A model generated the notes under the pieces. That model worked only from the letters and a program-made list of their open reading frames with translations, was not told the origin of the DNA and ran no database searches. Shown piece by piece: positions 50,690 to 59,854 of a stretch of DNA of 64,000 bases. Where the stretch lies: contig CAYTGN010000006.1 of the NCBI GenBank assembly GCA_964437415.1, positions 62,001-126,000 of the forward strand. Direction: 5' to 3'. The stretch comes from CADEDV01 sp964437415. Lineage in GTDB: Bacteria; Bacteroidota; Bacteroidia; Chitinophagales; Chitinophagaceae. The position numbers were made by a program, and so were the translations under genes. Numbering within the stretch: position 1 is the stretch's first letter; every line of letters starts with the position of its first letter.

Positions 50690-51466
50690 TTATTTTCCTG
50701 TAAAAACAGCTTTTCTTTTTTCAAGAAAAGCGGCAGTTCCTTCTTTCATGTCTTCAGTGTCACAACAGTTTCCAAATTCTTTTATCTCCTGGTCATAGCC
50801 ATTGATGGTTTCATCAAAAACGGCATTGGCCACTTTGATGCAGCCGGCCACCGCCAGCGGGGCTTTGCTGTTGATCACTTCCAGGATGGCTCTTGTTTTG
50901 TTGAGTAATTCTTCCTGAGGCGCCACATGATTCACAAGCCCATATTGCAGCGCAGTCGGGGCATCAATCATATTAGCGGAAACAAGCAGTTCAATGGCTC
51001 TTCCTTTGCCGATCAGTTGTGTGAGTCGTTGTGTACCTCCATAACCAGGTATCAATCCGAGGTTCACTTCCGGCTGGCCAAATTTTGCATTGTCGGATGC
51101 AATCCTGAAATGACAGGCCATAGCCAGTTCACAGCCACCGCCCAGGGCAAAACCATTCACAGCTGCGACAATGGGTTTAGATGCATTTTCTATTTTGAAA
51201 AAAATATCCTGGCCTCTTTTAGCGAGGGCCATAGCCTGTTCTTTATTTAATCCGCCAAATTCTGAAATATCAGCGCCTGCTACAAAAGCTTTGGGCCCGG
51301 CGCCGGTGATGATAACGGACTTAATAGCGGGGTTACTTTCAATCTCATCTACTGCTTTGTCAAGGTCTATGAATACATCTTTATTCAGTGCGTTTAGTTT
51401 GTCAGGGCGGTTGATGGTGATGCTGTAAATACCATTTTCCAGCGAAGCAAGCAGGGTCTGATACAT
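50690..51466 (-). CDS. Enoyl-CoA hydratase/isomerase (crotonase) family protein
   Basis: 258 aa. Oxyanion-hole segments are FVAGADISEF and FALGGGCELAMACHFRIAS; the Glu in CELAM and the Glu near PEVNLGLIPGYGGTQR are the two catalytic glutamates of true hydratases. It likely hydrates short-chain enoyl-CoA (crotonyl-CoA) in fatty-acid or butyrate metabolism. The nearest homologues are called FadB-like or PaaF-like; I leave the symbol blank. Stands alone. Confidence 0.92.
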   Translation of the reverse strand: MYQTLLASLENGIYSITINRPDKLNALNKDVFIDLDKAVDEIESNPAIKSVIITGAGPKAFVAGADISEFGGLNKEQAMALAKRGQDIFFKIENASKPIVAAVNGFALGGGCELAMACHFRIASDNAKFGQPEVNLGLIPGYGGTQRLTQLIGKGRAIELLVSANMIDAPTALQYGLVNHVAPQEELLNKTRAILEVINSKAPLAVAGCIKVANAVFDETINGYDQEIKEFGNCCDTEDMKEGTAAFLEKRKAVFTGK

Positions 51467-51558
51467 GATTTTCTTTCAAAAGTAAGGATATTAAAAAAGT
51501 AAAGCCGCACCTCTTTGATGCGGCCTGGTTGAACCGTCCCTGTTTGAAAATACATTAC

Positions 51559-51663
51559 TTATATGATGATGGCCAGCAAAGTAATAGCCACCGCCAGCAC
51601 CAGCACCATCAGTATATCTATGATCTTTTCTTTCCACTTGCCATATTTCCGTCTGTTCAGCAT
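51559..51663 (-). CDS. Small membrane protein, 34 aa
   Basis: The 337-bp gap 51467-51803 holds one plausible small gene. From ATG 51663 the protein has a basic start (MLNRRKYGKWKEKI) followed by one hydrophobic helix (IDILMVLVLAVAITLLAIII) and a stop at 51559. The positive-inside start and full-length helix argue for a real peptide. The spacing before the ATG is A-rich but lacks a strong Shine-Dalgarno, which is normal in Bacteroidota. The function is unknown. Confidence 0.4.
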   Translation of the reverse strand: MLNRRKYGKWKEKIIDILMVLVLAVAITLLAIII

Positions 51664-51803
51664 GATTTATTTTTTCAGCGCCTTAATGAAACTGCAGGCA
51701 AATTAGGTTGTGGAAATGCGGAATACATTACCACTTTAGCAGAAGGTATCTTTTGTTTAGTTAATGGCTGATCAGGGGCGGATCAGCCAAATATGGAAAG
51801 ATA

Positions 51804-52556
51804 TCAGGGAATATCAATGATGCTGATGGTCACTTTGTTTTCTATGGTTCCTTTTCCGTATTTATCCCAGAATTTCACATTCACATCGTAAGGCTGGTCC
51901 CAGTCCATCGGCTTGCCGGTATTGACAGTGCATTGAAGAAGACGAGCTTCCTTTGGGTCAAAAACATCCCTGCCTTCAAATAGATCAGCCACGGATAGTA
52001 TTTCGCCGGCTTCTTTATGAGTGATCAGCAAAGAACAGCCAACAGATACTTTACCATCTTTTACCGCCAGGCCTTTAACATTTTCATTAATAATAATAAA
52101 ACTTTCACCGAGCGGGATGTCCGTATGTCCCAGCACTTCTTCATTCATCACTATTTTGGATTCGGTGGTGATCAGGCCGGAATAGTTGGTGAGCATACCG
52201 GTATTCAGGTTTTTGTGAACACCACTTGTTTTTACATCGCAGGAAAAAAATAATACTGTAAGCAGCAGTATAGCAGCTGTACTAACAGCCCATTGGGTTC
52301 TTATCCGGGGTTTTGATCGCATCTGTTGTAAACGGGAGATTAAAAATACAAGCAGTTCAAACCCTGCTCTGAAAAATAGTATCATCATCCAGCCTGCGGT
52401 GATGATACGGACAAAGTTAAGCGGATCTTCTGCTGAAAAGGGTACTTCATAAAAAATGATACGAATCCAGGCAAAAACGGTCAGCGATAGGGCCAGGCTG
52501 AGAGTGAATGATTCTTTTCCGATTTGAATAAATCGTTGCCGTGTAAATGATTTCAT
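51804..52556 (-). CDS. Membrane protein beside a LytTR regulator (possible anti-regulator)
   Basis: 250 aa. Three hydrophobic helices at about residues 16-35, 47-70 and 89-106 precede a soluble domain of about 140 residues (IPLGESFIIINENVKGLAV, GCSLLITHKEAGEIL). No enzyme motif; the N-terminal half resembles DUF2975-like proteins. It lies 131 bp downstream of a stand-alone LytTR gene on the same strand. In streptococcal LytTR regulatory systems a membrane protein in this position restrains the regulator. I infer the same kind of pair here, but the sequence alone does not prove it. Confidence 0.65.
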   Translation of the reverse strand: MKSFTRQRFIQIGKESFTLSLALSLTVFAWIRIIFYEVPFSAEDPLNFVRIITAGWMMILFFRAGFELLVFLISRLQQMRSKPRIRTQWAVSTAAILLLTVLFFSCDVKTSGVHKNLNTGMLTNYSGLITTESKIVMNEEVLGHTDIPLGESFIIINENVKGLAVKDGKVSVGCSLLITHKEAGEILSVADLFEGRDVFDPKEARLLQCTVNTGKPMDWDQPYDVNVKFWDKYGKGTIENKVTISIIDIP

Positions 52557-52687
52557 GGTTAAAGGTTGTTGATTAATGGCGCTGCAAAGATGGGGGTCTA
52601 CTGGATTTAAAAGGAAGTTTCCTGATTCAGCGGTATATTTTATTTAATAAAATGGGCATGAATGCGAATGAAGTGTGGATGCCGGTG

Positions 52688-53020
52688 TTATGCACCAGCT
52701 ATTAACTTCATTACCAGTGATTTTTTCCGCCTGGATATTTCCGCTACGGAGGCATCCTGCATGAAAATATTACCCTGGCTATCCACAAAGCTGATGTAGC
52801 GTTTGTTGACAAGATGGCTGCGGTGTGTCCTTACAAAGCCCAAGGGTTCCAGTTGTTCTTCATAATCTTTCAGTACTTTGGCAGTAAGCAGCTTCTTTTT
52901 GTTCAGAAAGTGGATTTGGGTGTAATTGCTGCTCGCTTCGAGCCGAACAATCTCTTCGGGACTGAAAAAATATTTTCCTTCGGCAGTTGCTATTATTATT
53001 GACGAGTAATTGGTTTGCAT
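52688..53020 (-). CDS. Stand-alone LytTR DNA-binding protein
   Basis: 110 aa, consisting of a LytTR domain only and lacking a receiver domain. Family blocks are FFSPEEIVRLEASSNYTQIHF, LKDYEEQLEPLGFVRTHRSHLVNKRYI and VAEISRRKKSLV. The basic RTHRSHLVN is the conserved helix-turn segment. It precedes the membrane protein gene and lies 264 bp from the C1q-like protein gene, both on the minus strand. Control without phosphorylation, perhaps by the membrane protein, is inferred. Confidence 0.85.
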   Translation of the reverse strand: MQTNYSSIIIATAEGKYFFSPEEIVRLEASSNYTQIHFLNKKKLLTAKVLKDYEEQLEPLGFVRTHRSHLVNKRYISFVDSQGNIFMQDASVAEISRRKKSLVMKLIAGA

Positions 53021-53284
53021 AATATTAATTTTATCGGAGCCAAATTGTTGGCCTGAGAAAAGCTGTAAGTCTTTAGGTTAGTATCTCTTTTGTTATTTCT
53101 TCTGAAATGAGTAACTTATTTAATGTTCTTAATAGCTACTTGGTGAAAATAACCTGATGAGATAATCATCTGTTCCCCTGGTTCAACTTTATTGCCTGCA
53201 GTATTAGGAAATAAGTTTACAGTAAACCAAGAAATGTTAATTTTCAGAATCACCATTGCCAGATCGCATAAACCCTGAAAAAAC

Positions 53285-54892
53285 TTAGAAAGCTAAAACC
53301 AGCCGGCCGGTAAAACGATAGTTATAGTCATCAATTATTTGAGCATGCTTTTCATCATCATTCCAGTGATACACCTCCAGGTATACTTTATCGCCGGCAA
53401 CTAGGAAGTATTCTGAAGAAATTTTAAACAAGCAGGTTGTAGCTTCAAACCAGCTACTGTAGTTCTTTTCTATCTGCGGAGTTTGTTCTATATGAAAAGT
53501 ATTTCCATTTCTGTTTACAGTCAGTCTAACGAATCCTGATACTTCCGACTCGGTAAGCTCACTTACCCCAATTGAGAAATAGGATTCAAAATGATATACA
53601 CCATCAACCGGAACTGTAAATATGCTTGCTGTTGCAGGAGCAGGATGCACATTTCCGTTATAGGTTGCGAAATTGCTGCCAAAGTCATATAGCTCATTCG
53701 TAAAAACCATTTTATACCAGGTTCCGGTATTCAAATCATCGTAGGATGTGTTGATGCCTGATGCATGAAACCCGATACGGTTTGATTTCCAGACAGCATT
53801 ACCAGTTGCATCACTTGTAAGGACTGCGCCATTACTGGGATTTGTATTTCCACCGGAAATTTTAATATTTCCGTTTGTTTCCAGTGCATAACCCGATGTG
53901 CTTGTTGCATGTAAGGCTGTACCGCTGTTTGAAACTGCCTGCACGGCTCTGTAATTATCTCCTAATGCCCGTACTGCAATACCATTTTGTGAAGAGCCAT
54001 ATATGCCTTGTGTATTGGCTGCATGAGAAATACCCACAACACCGCTGCCCGCTGAGCCGGTATTGCTGCCATGTACACCTGCCATCCCTAAACTAGTATT
54101 GGTAACACCTTTTATGCCATAGCCTGTATTGCTGGTGCCAACTACAGCGCTTCCTGTTGTAGAGCTTACTTCCATGCCAGTGCCGGTTCCTGAGTTTTCA
54201 ATTGATACGGCTGCTGACGCATTCGAAGCATTGGTTTGATACACATTCAATTGCACTCCAAGATGGTTTCCTGCAATTTGCACATTGGCAGAAGTGCTGC
54301 TGTTGTTGGCAAGCTGAAAGCTGCCAGTTTTTCCTGCGCCTTTATTCAAAAGGTTCATCAACGTATGCGTATTGGCAGCATTGTTATTTTCACCATGAAA
54401 TGCCGTGCCATTGTCTGCGTAAGATCTGATTGATTGTGATCCGGCACCGTTCGAGGAAGCATAAAGCCCCCAGCCGCCTTCGCCAGTTGTTTTTGCTGCC
54501 ATACCAATGCCAAACTGGGCAGAAGAAATTCCTTCAATAGAAGCCCCCAAACCCTGGTTGGTCACCTGGAATCCTGGAATGCCTACATTTATTGTTTGTG
54601 AATAGGGAAGAGTAAAACCTCCGTTGCTGTAAAGATTCATCCAGTTGGCGCCATCGTAGGTCCAGATTGTCTTTGTATCAGTATCAAATACAAGTAAGCC
54701 CAATGCCGGAGATGCAATAGCAGAACGCTGTGCTGACGTCATACGTGGAATCAGCATTCCTTTTGAAGTGCTCTTGATATCCAAGATAGAGCTGGAATGT
54801 GCGGAAGCCCCATCCGTGTTAACGGCAACACTTTGTGCAGATAAGACAGTCGCTGCCAGTAACGACAAAATAAGAATAGATGTTTTTTTCAT
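53285..54892 (-). CDS. Secreted repeat protein with C1q-like C-terminal domain
   Basis: 535 aa with a signal peptide ending LSAQ. The opening SVAVNTDGASAHSSSILDIKSTSKGMLIPRM is a common start of Bacteroidota surface fibre proteins. Residues about 120-350 are Gly/Ser/Asn/Ala-rich beta repeats with recurring GTAL, GYGI, GVHGS-like turns, probably a trimeric fibre. The last ~165 residues form a C1q/TNF-like jelly roll (FTVPVDGVYHFESYFSIGV, FHIEQTPQIEKNYSSW, YFLVAGDKVYLEVYHW). Likely trimeric adhesin or binding protein. There is no T9SS domain. Divergent from the sensor kinase gene. Confidence 0.82.
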   Translation of the reverse strand: MKKTSILILSLLAATVLSAQSVAVNTDGASAHSSSILDIKSTSKGMLIPRMTSAQRSAIASPALGLLVFDTDTKTIWTYDGANWMNLYSNGGFTLPYSQTINVGIPGFQVTNQGLGASIEGISSAQFGIGMAAKTTGEGGWGLYASSNGAGSQSIRSYADNGTAFHGENNNAANTHTLMNLLNKGAGKTGSFQLANNSSTSANVQIAGNHLGVQLNVYQTNASNASAAVSIENSGTGTGMEVSSTTGSAVVGTSNTGYGIKGVTNTSLGMAGVHGSNTGSAGSGVVGISHAANTQGIYGSSQNGIAVRALGDNYRAVQAVSNSGTALHATSTSGYALETNGNIKISGGNTNPSNGAVLTSDATGNAVWKSNRIGFHASGINTSYDDLNTGTWYKMVFTNELYDFGSNFATYNGNVHPAPATASIFTVPVDGVYHFESYFSIGVSELTESEVSGFVRLTVNRNGNTFHIEQTPQIEKNYSSWFEATTCLFKISSEYFLVAGDKVYLEVYHWNDDEKHAQIIDDYNYRFTGRLVLAF

Positions 54893-55209
54893 ACCAATGT
54901 GTTTGATTATAGTGGAATAAATTATTGGTTCGTTTCGGAGTCAAAAATGATAAGAGAAAAACCGTAGTGAAAATTTTAAACGCCGATATGAAGAAAATTC
55001 AACTTTATGTGCAGATGGTTCCAACTGAAATGTGTAACCTGAAAGTAATTGTGTAATGATTAATTGAGCTGTTTTGAGAAGGTGCTTACACCTGGATTTT
55101 ACAGACATGCATTTCAATCGCACTTTTCAGCATCTTAAATGAATAAATGACAGAGAACCTGTTAAAACTTGTAGTTCAGGCTTCTTTTGTATAGCTTGCT
55201 ATAATTGTT
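54893..55209. other. 317-bp intergenic region upstream of the sensor kinase
   Basis: It separates the divergent C1q-like gene and the sensor kinase gene. I see no gene in it. Near its right end is a perfect palindrome TATAGC (55190-55195), TT, GCTATA (55198-55203), 6 bp before the kinase ATG. It may be an operator or affect translation start. No TAnnTTTG box is evident. Confidence 0.4.
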
Positions 55210-58200
55210 ATGAAGGCTGTTTCAACATTTTCAAGATCAATAGCATTATTAGTTTCGGTCATTTGCTGTTTAATTACAGCAGCCCAGCAACCCTTGCTTA
55301 ATTTTCACAAGCTTGATTTACAAAATGGACTTCATGATGGCACAATACGATGTATCGGTCAGGATAAGTTTGGGTTTATTTGGATAGGTAGTGTAGGGGC
55401 GATCAATCGTTTTGATGGGCGGACTGTCCGCCACTTCACAAATATTCCAGGTGATACAACTTCACCTTATAGCAGCCAGCCACGCAGTATGCATTCAGAT
55501 AATAAGGGACGATTCTGGATAGGAAGTGAAACGGGGCTGATGGAGTATGATTTTAGTACAGGGGCATTTAAAAGGATAGCAGCATTTAAAAATATTTTTA
55601 TTACCAGCATTGTTAGTGCAAACGACAGCATTCTTTTTGTAGGAACGAGAAACGGACTTTTCAGGCTTAATATAATCACAGGCGCAGCATTTAACTACGC
55701 CGTTTCTGTCAATAAAGACGATTCTGCATTAATTAATAACGCCATTAATGATACTTATATCCGTGGAGAGAAACTATTTCTGGGCACAAATAAGGGACTT
55801 ATAGTTATGGACTTACCCACGGGCAAGTCCAGGTTGGTTGTAATTCCTGAAATGAAAAATATGCCCATTATTTCTGTTGGCGTAGACCAGGCCGGCAACA
55901 TCTGGATGTCCACATTCAGTTCGGTCAAATTAGTTAAGCTCAGCTCCGATTATAGTAAGCTAACGATTTATAACAAGTATTTATCAGCAGAACTGAATAC
56001 ACAGCCATTGAACGTTATGGGTGTGATGGTTGATAATAAAGACAGGGTGTGGGTGATCACTGCAGTAGATGGTTTGATGCAATATCAGCCAGCAACTGAT
56101 AGTTTTATCAGGCATTTGTATAATAGCAATCTTCCATCAGGGCCATCGGGTGACAGTTACCGCAGCATTTTCCAGGATGATATGGGTACTATTTGGCTGG
56201 GTTGTGATGTTAACGGCGTAAATTATTTTGAACCTGATCAGAGCTTATTCAGATCAGTGTTGCCATTCCCTGATCGGTTAGATGAACGGGCCCGCAGAGT
56301 CGGAAGGGCTATCACAGAAGATAAACAGGGAAAGCTCTGGATGGGTAATCATGATGGGGTAACGAAATATGACCCCGTCACTCAACGCTATTCTTCCTGG
56401 CGTAATGACGAGAACAAAAAGCCTGTTATTTATAATAATGTTGTTCGCTCTATTCTTTGCGATGAGGAGAATAATATCTGGATAGGAACTGCTAATGGCG
56501 TTAATTATTTCAACCAGGCTTCAGGCAAAATGGATTTCATCGGTGCTCAGAATTTGCCGCGTAGTTTTTACAATTCAATTAATAAAGACAGAAGTGGCAA
56601 TATTTGGTTTTGCACTAATGATACGGCATGTCTGTATTGGTATTCTATGACTGAAAAAAGATTTTATAATATCAGTGTTCACCCGCAGTTGAAAAAATAT
56701 AAGGGATTTTCGGCAACCTCCTATGTGCTGGAAGACAGCCAAAACAGACTTTGGATTTCTTTTTCAAGAAAAGGGGTTGTCATGCTTGATAAAAAGATAG
56801 GCATCACAAGACATTTTATCGCTTCAGACACAATCGGAAACAATATTATCGGAAACCAGGTGATAGATATAAAGGAAGATAAAGATGGGCTGATCTGGAT
56901 AACAAGCTTTAACGGGATAACAGGAATTGATGTAGAAAACAACCGGTTTATTTCATTTAATAATAAAAACGGGCTGGCGGGAAACATGACAGGGCCACTT
57001 GCTGTTGATGATGCCAACCGGGTGTGGGTGGGAGTGAACGGGGGTATGGCAATGCTAAACCCAGACCGAAAGCAAGTGACAACTTTTTCTTTCAATGATG
57101 GCCTTCCTTCTGTAGGCTTTCCGGAGCATGCTGGTATTAAAGCATCAAATGGAGAAATCATTTTACCATCCTATAACGGCTTTATACGGTTTAACCCCGT
57201 TTCTTATAAAGAAAAAAATAGAGAACTGAGGTATTACATTGCAGGGCACTCTGTTTCTGATAAAACTTATGCAACGATCAAGGAATCTGATGATAATCCC
57301 GAGATACGGCTAAACGCCAATGAAAACTCCTTTACATTTAATTTGGTTGCACTGAATTACACCAACCCTTCTCAAACCTGGTTTGCCTACAAGTTGGAAG
57401 GATTCGAATCGGATTGGCATTTTACGCAAGATCCCAAGGCTGTTTATACGAATATTCCGGGCGGGAAATACCTATTTCTTTACAAAGCTGCTGTCAGCAA
57501 TTCCGGGTGGGAGAATATAATTTCCAAAAAAGTGGTTGTCAACCTGGAAACTCCATTTTTAAAAACATCTCTATTCAGGATATTGCTGGTTGTGCTTGTT
57601 ATTGGTATTTTTTATGGGTTGTATATCTATCGAACCCGACAACAGCGTCAGTTATACCAGTTAAATGCAAAGGCACAGCAGCTCGAAAAGGAAAAGGCAA
57701 TGGTAATGTATGAAGGGCTGAAGCAGCAGCTGAACCCTCATTTTTTGTTCAACTCACTCACCTCCCTTTCCGGGCTTATAGAAATTAACCAGCAAACCGC
57801 CGTGGAATTCCTGGGGCAGATGTCGGATATTTATCGCTACATCCTGAAAAATGGAGATAACGAAACGGTTTCGCTCAAGGATGAAATTGCATTTGTCAGG
57901 TTGTACATCAACTTACAGCAAACAAGATTTAAGAAAGGCCTGGTAGTGAACATTGATGTGCCGGAAGATTATTTGCATTATAAAGTTGCCCCGGTCACCT
58001 TGCAAAACAAGATTGAAAATGCGATCAAGCACAATATCATTGATGCCGGCTCACCCCTGGTTATCGATATTTTTATTGACGAAGACTATATCGTTGTGCG
58101 GAATAACCTGCAAAAGAAAAACAACGTGGAGTCATCGAATAAAAGAGGGTTGGCGCAGTTTATGAACCTGTATCGTTACCTGAGTTCAAAACCTGTTATC

Positions 58201-58248
58201 ATTAGTGAGACAGACAGTGAATTTTCAATCAAAATTCCATTGATATAA
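55210..58248 (+). CDS. Sensor histidine kinase with periplasmic beta-propeller (LytS/YehU-type kinase)
   Basis: 1012 aa. A signal sequence (residues 1-25) is followed by about 650 residues of propeller repeats of the reg_prop type (DKFGFIWIGSVGAINRFDG, DNKGRFWIGSETGLMEYD, DEENNIWIGTANGVNYF). A Y_Y_Y domain follows at about 695-775 (TWFAYKLEGFESDWHF), then one membrane helix at about 790-812. The cytoplasmic part is a His_kinase domain with His about residue 843 in QLNPHFLFNSLTSLSG and the N-box KIENAIKHN about 934. The G-box is degenerate (RGLAQF). It surely works with the response regulator that begins 11 bp downstream. Confidence 0.93.
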   Translation: MKAVSTFSRSIALLVSVICCLITAAQQPLLNFHKLDLQNGLHDGTIRCIGQDKFGFIWIGSVGAINRFDGRTVRHFTNIPGDTTSPYSSQPRSMHSDNKGRFWIGSETGLMEYDFSTGAFKRIAAFKNIFITSIVSANDSILFVGTRNGLFRLNIITGAAFNYAVSVNKDDSALINNAINDTYIRGEKLFLGTNKGLIVMDLPTGKSRLVVIPEMKNMPIISVGVDQAGNIWMSTFSSVKLVKLSSDYSKLTIYNKYLSAELNTQPLNVMGVMVDNKDRVWVITAVDGLMQYQPATDSFIRHLYNSNLPSGPSGDSYRSIFQDDMGTIWLGCDVNGVNYFEPDQSLFRSVLPFPDRLDERARRVGRAITEDKQGKLWMGNHDGVTKYDPVTQRYSSWRNDENKKPVIYNNVVRSILCDEENNIWIGTANGVNYFNQASGKMDFIGAQNLPRSFYNSINKDRSGNIWFCTNDTACLYWYSMTEKRFYNISVHPQLKKYKGFSATSYVLEDSQNRLWISFSRKGVVMLDKKIGITRHFIASDTIGNNIIGNQVIDIKEDKDGLIWITSFNGITGIDVENNRFISFNNKNGLAGNMTGPLAVDDANRVWVGVNGGMAMLNPDRKQVTTFSFNDGLPSVGFPEHAGIKASNGEIILPSYNGFIRFNPVSYKEKNRELRYYIAGHSVSDKTYATIKESDDNPEIRLNANENSFTFNLVALNYTNPSQTWFAYKLEGFESDWHFTQDPKAVYTNIPGGKYLFLYKAAVSNSGWENIISKKVVVNLETPFLKTSLFRILLVVLVIGIFYGLYIYRTRQQRQLYQLNAKAQQLEKEKAMVMYEGLKQQLNPHFLFNSLTSLSGLIEINQQTAVEFLGQMSDIYRYILKNGDNETVSLKDEIAFVRLYINLQQTRFKKGLVVNIDVPEDYLHYKVAPVTLQNKIENAIKHNIIDAGSPLVIDIFIDEDYIVVRNNLQKKNNVESSNKRGLAQFMNLYRYLSSKPVIISETDSEFSIKIPLI

Positions 58249-58259
58249 ATGTAATCTTT

Positions 58260-59030
58260 ATGAGAGCAGTTATCATCGAAGATGAAGATATTATCGCCAA
58301 TCTGCTGGTTAGCAAAATAAAGAAAGTGGCTCCTGATGTGGAGGTGATTACCATTCTCCCCAGCCTGAAAACAGCCAGGCGATGGCTGGGTGAACATGCC
58401 GAGCCCGACCTGTTATTCATGGATATCCAGCTCAGCGATGGTGTGAGTTTTGATATATTCAGAGACTTTAGTCTGAAGTGTCCGGTTGTTTTTACAACGG
58501 CTTATGACGAGTATGCAATCCGGGCCTTCCGGGTTAACGGTGCCGATTACCTGCTGAAACCAGTGAAAGATGCAGAGCTGTCGGCTGCCATCGACAAATG
58601 CCGTAAATTGCTGGCCGTTAATGATGGCCCTCCCTCTGATATAACATCCCTGATACGGGCAATGACACATCCTATGTCAGCTTCGAAGTACAAGGAGAAG
58701 TTTATTGTAAACATCCGCAACCAATGGATGCCGGTGAATGCGGACACTATAGCATGCTTTAGTAAAGAAGTGCTTAATTATATTTATCTCTTCAGCGGAG
58801 AAAAATATATGATTGATTATGTTACACTGGATGAAGTGGAAGAATTGCTTGATCCAAGGCAGTTTTACAGGGCAAATCGCCAGTTTATCATAAATATTGA
58901 TGCGATCCAGTCTGTAAAGCCGGTAGAAAATTCAAAATTGATTATTCATCTCAAGGAGCCAAATCATAAACTGGACATTGATATGAGCCGGCTGAAAAGC
59001 CCCGAGTTTAAAAAATGGCTTGACCGGTAA
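58260..59030 (+). CDS. LytTR-family response regulator
   Basis: 256 aa. Receiver domain at about residues 1-120: acidic EDED after VIIE, phospho-acceptor Asp 55 in LLFMDIQLSDG, Thr in TTAYDEYAIRAF and Lys 100 in YLLKPVKD. The LytTR DNA-binding domain is about residues 145-256 (IACFSKEVLNYIYLF, RQFYRANRQFIINIDAIQSV, ending KSPEFKKWLDR). It forms a pair with the sensor kinase 11 bp upstream. A decayed relative of its LytTR domain lies at 59625-59854. Targets are unknown. Confidence 0.94.
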   Translation: MRAVIIEDEDIIANLLVSKIKKVAPDVEVITILPSLKTARRWLGEHAEPDLLFMDIQLSDGVSFDIFRDFSLKCPVVFTTAYDEYAIRAFRVNGADYLLKPVKDAELSAAIDKCRKLLAVNDGPPSDITSLIRAMTHPMSASKYKEKFIVNIRNQWMPVNADTIACFSKEVLNYIYLFSGEKYMIDYVTLDEVEELLDPRQFYRANRQFIINIDAIQSVKPVENSKLIIHLKEPNHKLDIDMSRLKSPEFKKWLDR

Positions 59031-59146
59031 AAAGTTTTTTATCCAGTTATCAGCAGGTGAACGGTTTAGCCGGTTATGCAGCCTTTTTCCGGAAACACTT
59101 CAATAGGGATTTACCACACTTCGGCTAATTGTATTTTGCGGCGAAA

Positions 59147-59163
59147 GCTGTGAGCTGCACCTT
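59147..59163 (+). repeat. Short fragment of the spacer repeat upstream of the globin gene
   Basis: AAGCTGTGAGCTGCACC resembles two heptads (GCTGTGA, GCTGCAC) of the iscU/iscA spacer array. It lies 31 bp before the globin ATG. It is short and could be chance. Confidence 0.3.
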
Positions 59164-59194
59164 TATTATTGTTTTAAAATTGCAACATTTAAGA

Positions 59195-59617
59195 ATGGGC
59201 CCTGAACAGATAATATTGGTAAAGCACACCTGGAAGATGCTTCGGAATATTAACCCGGATATTGTCGGCGGCGCCTTCTATGGAAAACTGTTTGCAGACA
59301 GCCCGGCATTGCGCCGGATGTTTCCTGCTGATATGGGGGAGCAATACCGGAAGCTGATGGAAGTGCTAAGCATCATTGTGGCAAGGCTTGATCATCTGGA
59401 CGATCTTTCCACTGATATTGCAGCGATGGCTCAACGGCACGCCAGCTATGGTGCCAGGCCTGCACATTACCAGTTGGTAGGTAAAGCCCTTTTATGGACA
59501 CTTGAGCAGGGGTTGGGCAAAGACTGGACCACTGATGTGCGGGATGCATGGATAGAATGTTATACTACACTTGCCAATAAAATGATGACTGTCACTGCCG
59601 GGCAGACTGTAAAATGA
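59195..59617 (+). CDS. Bacterial hemoglobin-like globin
   Basis: 140 aa single-domain globin from ATG 59195; the frame upstream (TTG 59129) carries no globin sequence. Family marks: EQIILVKHTWKML, FYGKLFADSPALRRMFP with the distal-pocket Phe-Tyr pair, the proximal His at about residue 82 in AQRHASYG, and PAHYQLVGKALLWTLEQGLG, ending DAWIECYTTLANKM. This is the Vgb/flavohemoglobin globin type without a reductase domain. Roles in O2 delivery or NO removal are inferred. It lies 164 bp after the LytTR response regulator on the same strand and may be its target. Confidence 0.9.
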   Translation: MGPEQIILVKHTWKMLRNINPDIVGGAFYGKLFADSPALRRMFPADMGEQYRKLMEVLSIIVARLDHLDDLSTDIAAMAQRHASYGARPAHYQLVGKALLWTLEQGLGKDWTTDVRDAWIECYTTLANKMMTVTAGQTVK

Positions 59618-59624
59618 TTTCTTA

Positions 59625-59854
59625 GCGCAAAAACATATACTTGATTGTACAACCGTTGAAGAGGCGGGATATGTAGAATCCTGCAATATGCTCCGTGGCC
59701 AATCACCGGTCTGTAGCACACATAGATGCAATACAAAGAATAAAAAAGACAGGAAAACCAAAGCTCACTTTTACATTACCGGGCTCCTACCAAAAATGCA
59801 GCAGGATGTTAGTAGTGAAAAGCCCCGGAATTAAAAAAATGGTTTGACCGCTGA
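59625..59854 (+). pseudogene. Decayed LytTR domain, 3' remnant of a response-regulator gene
   Basis: The interval after the globin gene encodes, in shifting frames, the C-terminal LytTR domain. From 59625 it gives QKHILDCTTVEE (compare EKYMIDYVTLDEVEE in the intact regulator). Then, after a frame change, VANHRSVAHIDAIQRIKK (compare RANRQFIINIDAIQSVKP). Then KSPGIKK and, with one A removed, the ending KWFDR and a stop. Nucleotides 59817-59852 are close to 58994-59029, the end of the intact gene. The receiver half is absent. No start or intact frame exists, so it is a relic, not a gene. Confidence 0.75.
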
